Assembly (NCBI GenBank): GCA_030038715.1
Contig: JASHSO010000578.1
Coordinates: 1 to 5,726 of the forward strand
Reading direction: 5' to 3'
DNA length: 5,726 bases
Source: Streptosporangiaceae bacterium
GTDB lineage: Bacteria > Actinomycetota > Actinomycetes > Streptosporangiales > Streptosporangiaceae
Part shown: one piece after another, positions 1 through 4,942 of the stretch
Position numbering within the stretch: the first letter of the stretch is position 1
Layout: each line of letters begins with the position of its first letter
Notes under the pieces: model-generated
Databases searched by the model: none
What the model saw: the letters and a program-made list of their open reading frames with translations, nothing else
What the model was told of the DNA's origin: nothing
Translations under genes and position numbers: made by a program

Positions 1-230
1 CAACAGTGCCAGAAGCAGCCGTCCACGAACACCGCGACGTGGCGGGCCGTGAACGCGATGTCCGGCCGCACTCGCGCCCCGTCTAGGTCGATCCGGTAGT
101 CCTTGCGATACCGGTAGCCCTGCCGGTGCAGCGCCCGACGTAGCGCCATCTCCGGCTTGGTGTCGGCGCGGCGGTTGGCGCGCATGTTCGCCGACCGGCC
201 GGGGCTTGCCGGGTGCGGGTAGTCAGGCAC
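1..230 (-). CDS. vsr: Very short patch repair (Vsr) endonuclease, N-terminal fragment
   Basis: Vsr nicks DNA 5' of the T in T:G mismatches left by deamination of 5-methylcytosine, so that the mismatch can be repaired. Only 76 codons lie in the window; the C-terminal half is beyond the left edge. Visible family features are the segment SANMRANRRADTKPEM (residues 13-28), which matches the N-terminal Vsr signature and places E27 at E. coli Vsr E25. RPDIAF follows, with D57 at the position of catalytic D51, then FVDGCFWHC (68-76), the strongly conserved block. The E. coli residue H64 is D70 here, while H69 is kept as H75. The GTG at 230 is chosen over ATG 185 because the earlier start includes the family's N-terminal Ser-Met region and sits 7 bases after a TAGCCT hexamer. 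The frame is open up to the HAD gene's stop. No cytosine methylase, the usual partner, is visible in the window. Confidence 0.85.
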   Translation of the reverse strand, partial: MPDYPHPASPGRSANMRANRRADTKPEMALRRALHRQGYRYRKDYRIDLDGARVRPDIAFTARHVAVFVDGCFWHC

Positions 231-237
231 AGGCGAC

Positions 238-243
238 AGGCTA
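238..243 (-). promoter_or_regulatory. Possible -10 element of the vsr gene
   Basis: On the minus strand the hexamer TAGCCT fits TANNNT and ends 7 bases before the GTG at 230. This would put the transcript start at or next to the start codon (leaderless). No Shine-Dalgarno sequence is seen before that GTG. No convincing -35 was found. This is inference from motif and spacing only. Confidence 0.35.
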
Positions 244-281
244 GGGCAGGCGCGGCAGGTTCCGCAGCGAGCCGCTGCCGG

Positions 282-956
282 TCAGGGAGGGAACGGGGTC
301 GATCCATCCCACAGCGACACCGGCACCGCGACAAGTTCGGCTACTCGCCGCGCGGTCTCGCGCGGATCCTGATGCAGCACGCCGGTGAGGCCCACCTGCT
401 GCGCCGCGGTGATATTGGCCTCGATGTCGTCGATGAAGACGCACTCGGCCGGTGTCAGGCCGAGCCGTTCGGCGGCGAGCAAGAAGATGCGCTGCTCCGG
501 CTTGCGCATCCCGACCTCGGCCGAGATGACCACGGCGTCGAACAGTTCGGGGAACAGCTGGCGCGGATAGTCCCCGCCCCAGGAGTTCGACAGCATTCCG
601 GTCCGGATTCCGGCCCGGCGTAGCTGACGAATCAGGTCGAGCATCGCCTCTTCCAGCACGGACTCCGCGAACATCCTGGTGAGCAGGCCAGCGCTGGCGA
701 CCGGCCCGCCGTCCTCGGCGACGAGTTCTGCGGCCAGCGCCAACTCGAACTCCGCCTGCGAGCTCTCGCCTCGCTCCAGCGCGTGAATGGGGTTCTGCTG
801 GCCATCGGGGTCGTAGGCATGTGTTACCCAGCGCCGCATGACCGCGGCGTAACTGGCCTGGTCGATCCGCTCGGTCGCCAGCCAGGCGCTGACAGTCTCG
901 GCGATGGGGTTGGTCATCACGCCGCCCCAGTCGGTGATCACCCCGCGTAGCTGCAC
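282..956 (-). CDS. HAD superfamily (subfamily IA) phosphatase-like hydrolase, YihX-like
   Basis: This is a 224-residue cytosolic HAD hydrolase that probably dephosphorylates a small phosphorylated metabolite. Motif I is DWGGV with nucleophile D9. Motif II is LSNS (S123). Motif III is GMRKPE (K152). Motif IV is FIDDIEAN (D176, D177, N181). Residues 16-110 form the helical C1 cap and include LERGESSQAEFELAL, which resembles E. coli YihX (alpha-D-glucose-1-phosphate phosphatase). The second Asp of the usual DxD is Gly (G11), as in YihX and the 'DxGGV' HAD group, so the substrate cannot be named. The start is GTG 956: an in-frame stop lies at 966-968, no other start codon is available before M14, and a TAGCAT hexamer lies 6 bases upstream. 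The gene is divergent from the dehydrogenase, and vsr follows 51 bases downstream on the same strand. Confidence 0.9.
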   Translation of the reverse strand: MQLRGVITDWGGVMTNPIAETVSAWLATERIDQASYAAVMRRWVTHAYDPDGQQNPIHALERGESSQAEFELALAAELVAEDGGPVASAGLLTRMFAESVLEEAMLDLIRQLRRAGIRTGMLSNSWGGDYPRQLFPELFDAVVISAEVGMRKPEQRIFLLAAERLGLTPAECVFIDDIEANITAAQQVGLTGVLHQDPRETARRVAELVAVPVSLWDGSTPFPP

Positions 957-962
957 AACCAG

Positions 963-968
963 ATGCTA
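963..968 (-). promoter_or_regulatory. Possible -10 element of the HAD gene
   Basis: The minus-strand hexamer TAGCAT matches four of six bases of TATAAT and fits TANNNT. It ends 6 bases before the GTG at 956, the spacing expected for a leaderless transcript. No Shine-Dalgarno sequence precedes the GTG. The -35 region would fall near 986-992 and has no clear TTGACA match. Confidence 0.45.
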
Positions 969-983
969 GGCGAGGCCGCAGTC

Positions 984-1004
984 GCCAGCCGAATCCGTCC
1001 TGGC
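984..1004. repeat. Short inverted repeat between divergent promoters
   Basis: GCCAG (984-988) and CTGGC (1000-1004) form perfect 5-base arms separated by 11 bases, centred at 994 in the 59-base divergent gap. The right arm touches the -10-like hexamer of the dehydrogenase gene. It could be an operator for a dimeric repressor acting on both genes, but arms this short occur often by chance in GC-rich DNA. Confidence 0.25.
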
Positions 1005-1009
1005 AAAAT
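1004..1009 (+). promoter_or_regulatory. Possible -10 element of the dehydrogenase gene
   Basis: CAAAAT matches four of six bases of TATAAT but lacks the first T. It ends 6 bases before the ATG at 1016, consistent with a leaderless start. The AT-rich run stands out from its GC-rich surroundings. No Shine-Dalgarno sequence lies before the ATG, and no clear -35 is present around 980-987. Confidence 0.35.
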
Positions 1010-1015
1010 CACTGC

Positions 1016-1771
1016 ATGGATCGCACCGCCGTAGTCACCGGGGCCAGCAGCGGAATCGGCGCAGCCACAGCCATCCAGCTCGCCGAGGCCGGATACCAGG
1101 TGGTGCTGACAGCCCGGCGCGCCGACCGGCTCGCCGAGGTGGCCGGGCACATAGCCAGCAAGGGCGGCGTCGCTGTCCCGCGGCGGCTCGACGTCACCGA
1201 TCGGTCGGCCGTGTACGCGCTGGCTGAGACGCTCGAGCGGTGCGATGTCCTGGTCGCGAACGCTGGCGGCGCGATCGGTGCTGACTACATTGCCGACAGC
1301 TCGGCCGACGACTGGCTGGCCATGTACGAGGTAAACGTGCTGGGCACGCTCCATGTCACGCAGGCCCTGCTGCCCAAGCTCATCGCCAGCGGCGCCGGCA
1401 CTATCGTGCTCATGGGTTCGACGGCCGGGCTGATCAGCTACGAGGGCGGTGGCGGGTATGTGGCTGCCAAGCACGGGACTCATGGCGTCGCCGAGACACT
1501 GCGGCTCGAACTGTACGACAAGCCGGTCCGGGTGATCGAGATCGCGCCCGGCATGGTGAAGACTGCCGAGTTCGCGGTGAACCGGTACCGCGGCGATGCG
1601 ACGAGGGCGGCCGCCGTTTACGCGGGAGTCACCGAGCCGCTGACCGATGTCGACATCGCCGATGCCATTACCTGGGCGGTCACCCGGCCAGCGCACGTCA
1701 ACGTGGACCTGATGGTGCTGCGCCCGCGCGCACAGGCGGCCCAGTGGAAGGTGTACCGGGAGCCGCGGTGA
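1016..1771 (+). CDS. Short-chain dehydrogenase/reductase (SDR), YdfG-like, NADP-preferring
   Basis: This is a complete 251-residue classical SDR, a cytosolic NAD(P)-dependent oxidoreductase. The cofactor loop is TGASSGIG (residues 8-15). RR at 34-35 at the end of strand 2 favours NADP(H). LDVTD (58-62) contacts the adenine, and NAG is at 82-84. The catalytic tetrad is N107, S135, Y148 and K152 (YVAAK). The stretch APGMVKTAEF, the PLTDVDIADAI helix and RPAHVNVDLMVLRP closely follow the order in E. coli YdfG (3-hydroxy acid / malonic semialdehyde dehydrogenase, 'TLPAHVNINTLEMMP'). A hydroxy acid or short aldehyde substrate is therefore plausible but unproven. ATG 1016 begins just before the first beta strand, as is normal for the family. 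The gene is alone on its strand and its stop lies in the hairpin shared with the convergent neighbour. Confidence 0.93.
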   Translation: MDRTAVVTGASSGIGAATAIQLAEAGYQVVLTARRADRLAEVAGHIASKGGVAVPRRLDVTDRSAVYALAETLERCDVLVANAGGAIGADYIADSSADDWLAMYEVNVLGTLHVTQALLPKLIASGAGTIVLMGSTAGLISYEGGGGYVAAKHGTHGVAETLRLELYDKPVRVIEIAPGMVKTAEFAVNRYRGDATRAAAVYAGVTEPLTDVDIADAITWAVTRPAHVNVDLMVLRPRAQAAQWKVYREPR

Positions 1772-1788
1772 CGGCTGATACAGCCGTC
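1770..1788. terminator. Perfect hairpin between convergent genes, probable bidirectional terminator
   Basis: GACGGCTG (1770-1777) and CAGCCGTC (1781-1788) are exact reverse complements with a 3-base loop, ATA. The stem overlaps the last bases of the TGA of the dehydrogenase and touches the TAG of the DinB-like gene. A perfect 8-base, six-G:C stem exactly at a convergent stop-stop junction is best read as a terminator working both ways. There is no T tract on either side, as is common for actinobacterial terminators. Confidence 0.6.
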
Positions 1789-2624
1789 TACCTGGCTGCC
1801 AGTGCGGCCAGGTCACGGACCGCGAACCGGTAGTGCTCGATCTCCTCCTCCAGCACCACAGCGAGGCAGGCGATAACGGTACGCTCCTCGTCCGGGTAAC
1901 CGGGAGCAGGCGAGCGCTGGCATCGCCGTCGCAGGCCGTCGTCGGTCAGGCCCGCTACGATGCGCCGCATCACGCTCATCCGGTCGGCGCGGGCGGCTAG
2001 GACCTCGGCGTAGCCGGGCTGCGCCGTCAGGTCGATGCCCAGCGCGGCCGCGTCCGCCGCCGGGTACCAGCTCTGCGGCAGCCCGAGCGGATGATAGGGC
2101 CGTTCCTCGTCAAGTACAGTCCGGCCGGCCCATGCGTCGGTGATGAAAACCAGGTGGCGCAGTGTCTGCTTCAGCGACCACTCCTCATTGACCTGCTGAT
2201 CCAGCGCCGCTGCTGGCAGCTGGCCGGCCCGCTCGATTGCCTGCGCCCACAGCCCCTCGATGGTGTCCCACATCGCGCGGACGTCATCGGCGGTACGGCC
2301 GCGGCGGAGCTGCGCGCGCTCCGGGTGCCGGCGGTCCAGCTCGGCATTGACGAAATCGGTCACGTCAACCCCGTTGACGGTCAGATTGCTGAGGTAGCCG
2401 GAAAGGCTGAAGTTGACCAGCCAGCAGTCCCGGATCGTCACGCCGGTCAGGTCGCAGTCGGTGAACCGGGCGCCGCGCAGGTCTGCGACATCAAACCGGG
2501 CGCCTAGGAACTCGGTGCTGCCGCCGCCGTCGCCCGCGTCGAACCGGTGCGGCCCGAACTGCGCCGCACTCGGCCCGCCGGGACCGGCGTACGCCGGGTC
2601 CGCCGGCTCGCTAGCTGCTGTCAT
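1788..2624 (-). CDS. Pentapeptide-repeat / DinB-like four-helix fusion protein
   Basis: This 278-residue soluble protein has three parts. Residues 1-35 are Gly/Pro/Ala-rich and likely disordered. Residues 38-71 contain about seven pentapeptide-type repeats (FLGAR FDVAD LRGAR FTDCD LTGVT), continuing as IRDCWLVNFSLSGYLSN to a short NGVDV strand. From about residue 112 to the end it resembles the DinB/maleylpyruvate isomerase fold, with MWDTIEGLW, then NEEWSLKQTLRHLVFITDAW (H157) and a last helix VVLEEEIEHYRFAVRDL (E260, H264). H157, E260 and H264 sit where DinB proteins hold their metal triad, with Glu replacing one His. This combination recurs in actinomycetes, but the reaction is unknown; thiol-dependent transferase or isomerase activity is one possibility. 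ATG 2624 is chosen over TTG 2633 because a TATCTT hexamer lies 7 bases upstream and would overlap the TTG start. Confidence 0.85.
   Translation of the reverse strand: MTAASEPADPAYAGPGGPSAAQFGPHRFDAGDGGGSTEFLGARFDVADLRGARFTDCDLTGVTIRDCWLVNFSLSGYLSNLTVNGVDVTDFVNAELDRRHPERAQLRRGRTADDVRAMWDTIEGLWAQAIERAGQLPAAALDQQVNEEWSLKQTLRHLVFITDAWAGRTVLDEERPYHPLGLPQSWYPAADAAALGIDLTAQPGYAEVLAARADRMSVMRRIVAGLTDDGLRRRCQRSPAPGYPDEERTVIACLAVVLEEEIEHYRFAVRDLAALAAR
1790..1813. repeat. Second inverted repeat at the 3' end of the DinB-like gene
   Basis: ACCTGGC (1790-1796) and GCCAGGT (1807-1813) are perfect 7-base arms around a 10-base loop, immediately next to the terminator-like hairpin. It lies inside the coding end of the DinB-like gene. 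For transcripts arriving from the dehydrogenase it may act as a second stem reinforcing termination. This is inference only. Confidence 0.3.
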
Positions 2625-2631
2625 GGGCTGC

Positions 2632-2637
2632 AAGATA
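2632..2637 (-). promoter_or_regulatory. Possible -10 element of the DinB-like gene
   Basis: The minus-strand hexamer TATCTT fits TANNNT and ends 7 bases before ATG 2624, which suggests a leaderless transcript. There is no Shine-Dalgarno sequence before the ATG. The -35 region would lie near 2655-2660, inside a small inverted repeat. Confidence 0.45.
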
Positions 2638-2647
2638 CCGCCAGCGC

Positions 2648-2664
2648 CGGACGACCTGCGTCCG
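2648..2664. repeat. Inverted repeat upstream of the DinB-like gene, downstream of the SIS gene
   Basis: CGGACG (2648-2653) and CGTCCG (2659-2664) pair perfectly around ACCTG. An overlapping alternative stem pairs GACCT (2653-2657) with AGGTC (2666-2670). The site covers the expected -35 region of the DinB-like gene and follows the SIS gene stop by about 28 bases. It could be an operator, or a weak terminator for the nag operon. There is no T tract. Confidence 0.3.
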
Positions 2665-2670
2665 TAGGTC

Positions 2671-2680
2671 CATGATCATG
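2671..2680. repeat. 10-base palindrome CATGATCATG
   Basis: CATGATCATG is a perfect palindrome in the 68-base gap between the SIS gene stop and the DinB-like gene. It lies roughly 47-56 bases upstream of the proposed transcript start. Being AT-rich for this genome, it stands out and may be a protein-binding site, but no known regulator motif was recognised. Confidence 0.25.
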
Positions 2681-2692
2681 AGCCAGCTCAGC

Positions 2693-3733
2693 TCAGTCGG
2701 TCTGTGTCACCTTGCTGAGCCCGCGCGGCCGGTCCGGATCGAGGCCCAGCCGCCTGGACAGGGCCTCGGTGAGCAGCTGACCGGGCACGATCAGCCCGAT
2801 CGGCGCCAGCCACTCGGGCAGCCGCGGCGCGGGCAATGCCGCGGAACAAGCCCGGGCGAGTAGCTCTCCGCCGCCAATCCCGTACGCCTGTGCGCCGACC
2901 CCGGTCACCCGCCTGGCCAGATCCACCGTGCCGGCCAGCGTCGGCCCGCTGTCGGCGGCCAGCACGATGGCCGGCGTGCTGGCGTCCACCACGGCGATCG
3001 GGCCGTGTAGCAGGTCCGCATACGACAGGCCCATCGCGTGCAGGTAGCACGCCTCCTTCAGCTTCAGCGCGAGCTCGAGCGCGGCGGCGTATGCCATGCC
3101 ACGGCCGGATACTACGACACCGGGTACCTTGGCCAGCTCGCCGACGATTGGGTCAAGGTCTGGCGGGCTGGCGAGCAGGTCGGAGATGACTTCGGGAACC
3201 GCCACGAGCTCGGCGGCGGCCAGCGGCGCACCGAGGCCCAGGGCGAGCACCGCCAGCGCAGCGAGCTGAGTCGTGAAAGTCTTGGTCGCCGGCACGGCGC
3301 GTTCAATCCCCGCGCAGGTCTCGAAGGTAACGTCTGCCACTTGCGCCAGCGGTGACGCGATTCCGCCGTTCGTGATCGCCAGCGTCTGCGCCCCGCAGTC
3401 ACGGGCCCACGCCAGCGTGTCGACGATCTCCTCGGTGCGGCCGGACTGGGACAGCGCTACCGCCAGCACGCCGTCCAGGTCGATGCGAGCCCGGTAGGTC
3501 GTGGCGATCGATGGTGCGGCCAGCGACGCTAGTCGGCCTGCCTGCGCCTCGACCAGGTAACTGCCGTAGGTGGCGGCGTTGTCCGAGGTCCCGCGCGCGA
3601 TGAAGAGCACGGTGCGAGTCCCCGCAGCCAGCCGTGCGACCTCGTCTCTGCGCGGCAGCAATGCATCGATGGTCGCCCGCAGCGCCTCGGGCTGCTGTCC
3701 GATTTCCTGGCGCATCAGCGTCGGGCCGACCAC
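2693..3733 (-). CDS. Double-SIS-domain sugar phosphate protein, probable glucosamine-6-phosphate deaminase (NagB-II / GlmS isomerase-like)
   Basis: This 346-residue protein matches the isomerase half of GlmS without the N-terminal glutaminase domain. SIS domain 1 has FIARGTSDNA (R47-S50) and SQSGRTEE (95-102), which bind sugar phosphate, followed by PATKTFTTQL. SIS domain 2 has GRGMAYAAALELALKLKE (210-227) and LLHGP (H243). E227, H243 and K341 (GLSKVT, near the C terminus) fall at GlmS catalytic E488, H504 and K603, with the same 16-residue Glu-His spacing. With no ammonia-channelling domain and nagA directly upstream, the likely reaction is glucosamine-6-phosphate to fructose-6-phosphate plus ammonia. 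Deamination of another amino sugar phosphate is possible. GTG 3733 is chosen because GGGAGGG lies just before it; GTG 3745 (350 residues) is the alternative. The nagA stop is 18 bases upstream. Confidence 0.88.
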   Translation of the reverse strand: MVGPTLMRQEIGQQPEALRATIDALLPRRDEVARLAAGTRTVLFIARGTSDNAATYGSYLVEAQAGRLASLAAPSIATTYRARIDLDGVLAVALSQSGRTEEIVDTLAWARDCGAQTLAITNGGIASPLAQVADVTFETCAGIERAVPATKTFTTQLAALAVLALGLGAPLAAAELVAVPEVISDLLASPPDLDPIVGELAKVPGVVVSGRGMAYAAALELALKLKEACYLHAMGLSYADLLHGPIAVVDASTPAIVLAADSGPTLAGTVDLARRVTGVGAQAYGIGGGELLARACSAALPAPRLPEWLAPIGLIVPGQLLTEALSRRLGLDPDRPRGLSKVTQTD

Positions 3734-3743
3734 GTTCCCTCCC
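3734..3743 (-). promoter_or_regulatory. Ribosome binding site deciding the SIS gene start
   Basis: The minus-strand sequence GGGAGGGAAC directly precedes GTG 3733 and is the strongest Shine-Dalgarno match noticed at any start in the window. The spacing is short (about 4-5 bases from the core). Choosing the upstream GTG 3745 would place this site inside the coding region. Confidence 0.55.
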
Positions 3744-3751
3744 ACGAAAGC

Positions 3752-4942
3752 CTAGGCTCGCACGGCCGCGAGCGTGCTGGCCGAGCCGTCGGAGTAGGCA
3801 AGTTCGCCGGCTATCCACGTCGCCCTGGTCGTCAGCTGCGGGCTCAGCCAAACCAGGTCAGCGGCCGCGCCAGCGGAAATCCGACCGAGGTCGGGCCGGC
3901 CGATCAGGTCCGCCGGAATCCTAGTCGCTGCCGCCACCGCATCGGACAGTCGGACACCGCAGGCCACGACGTTGGCCACCGCCGCGTCCAACCGCAGCGC
4001 CGAACCCGCCAGCGTCCCGTCGGCGCGGACGGGCGGCACGCCGACGCCGACCGGCAACGTGACCGGCTCGCCGCCGAGCAAGTACGCACCAGGCGGCATG
4101 CCGGCCGCCGCTGCGGCATCGGTGACCAGCGCGATTCGCCCGGGTGCCGCGCGGAACGCGAGCACGCAGACCTGACCGGCCACGTGCTGCAGGTCGGCGA
4201 TCAGGCCGCTGGTCAGCCGGTTGTCGGTGAGTGCCTGGCCGACAACGCCGGGCTCCCGGTGCCCGAGCGGCCGCTGAGCGTTGAACAGGTGCGTCACCAT
4301 CGTGGCGCCCCGGTCCGCTGCCGCCGCGACCTGGCCCGCGGTCGCGTCACTGTGGCCGACGCTCACCCGCACCCCGGCCTGGACAAGCTGGTCGATCGCC
4401 GCCAGCGCACCTGGCAGCTCGGGAGCGAGCGTGACAAGCCGCAGTTGCCCGGCGCCCGCCTCGATCAGGGCGGCAACGGCCTGCGGCGTCGGGTCGGTGA
4501 TCCACGCCTCGTTGTGCGCACCGCGCCGGGCGGTCGAGATGAACGGGCCCTCCAGGTGTATCCCGAGAGCCCTGGACCCCCCGGCGGGCAGCCCCGAGGC
4601 GATCGCAGCGGCCGCAGCCAGCTCCCAGGCCAGCCTGTCGACTGGGGCTGTCACCAGAGTCGGCAGGAAAGCGGTCGTGCCGGTAGCCGGAAGCTGCCGG
4701 ACGACGTGCGCCCAGGCCGCCGCGTCCGCGGTCTGGAATTCGGCGCCGAAGTAGCCGTTGACCTGAAGGTCGACCATGCCGGGCGCAAGCACGCCGTCGT
4801 CGAGTTCCACATCTGGCTGGCTGGCGGGCGCCCCGGCTGCGACGCGGGTGATAGTGCCGCCGATTATCTCGACGAACCCGCGGCCGGAAACGTGGCCGAC
4901 CTGCTCGCCGACGGTCAGGACCTGCGCCGCTGCGATCAGCAC
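3752..4942 (-). CDS. nagA: N-acetylglucosamine-6-phosphate deacetylase
   Basis: NagA hydrolyses N-acetylglucosamine-6-phosphate to glucosamine-6-phosphate and acetate in the cytosol, the first committed step of amino-sugar use. The 396-residue length fits the amidohydrolase family. PGMVDLQVNG (54-63) carries Q-x-N instead of H-x-H, as in E. coli NagA, pointing to a single-metal site. Metal ligands are E131 (HLEGPF), H197 (VGHSDA) and H218 (THLFNA). LIADLQHV (H253) contacts substrate, and D275 (LVTDAA) is the catalytic Asp. The C-terminal RISAGAAADLVWL stretch is typical of the family's small beta domain. GTG 4942 overlaps the TGA of the upstream hydrolase by 7 bases, and no good Shine-Dalgarno site is seen, so translation is probably coupled. 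The SIS deaminase-like gene follows, making a two-step pathway. Confidence 0.95.
   Translation of the reverse strand: MLIAAAQVLTVGEQVGHVSGRGFVEIIGGTITRVAAGAPASQPDVELDDGVLAPGMVDLQVNGYFGAEFQTADAAAWAHVVRQLPATGTTAFLPTLVTAPVDRLAWELAAAAAIASGLPAGGSRALGIHLEGPFISTARRGAHNEAWITDPTPQAVAALIEAGAGQLRLVTLAPELPGALAAIDQLVQAGVRVSVGHSDATAGQVAAAADRGATMVTHLFNAQRPLGHREPGVVGQALTDNRLTSGLIADLQHVAGQVCVLAFRAAPGRIALVTDAAAAAGMPPGAYLLGGEPVTLPVGVGVPPVRADGTLAGSALRLDAAVANVVACGVRLSDAVAAATRIPADLIGRPDLGRISAGAAADLVWLSPQLTTRATWIAGELAYSDGSASTLAAVRA

Noticed and set aside
83..334. Minus-strand open frame of 83 codons over the vsr start region
   Set aside because: It lies in a different frame from the Vsr signature; the Vsr frame carries the conserved FVDGCFWH block, so this frame is a shadow.
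213..623. Plus-strand open frame of 136 codons across the vsr/HAD junction
   Set aside because: It crosses two minus-strand genes that have strong family motifs, has no recognisable domain, and is better explained as a frame shadow.
938..1816. Long open frame of 292 codons on the minus strand opposite the dehydrogenase gene
   Set aside because: It is wholly antisense to a clear SDR gene with all motifs intact, and its translation is Arg/Gly/His-rich without any recognisable domain. Long antisense frames are expected in GC-rich coding DNA.
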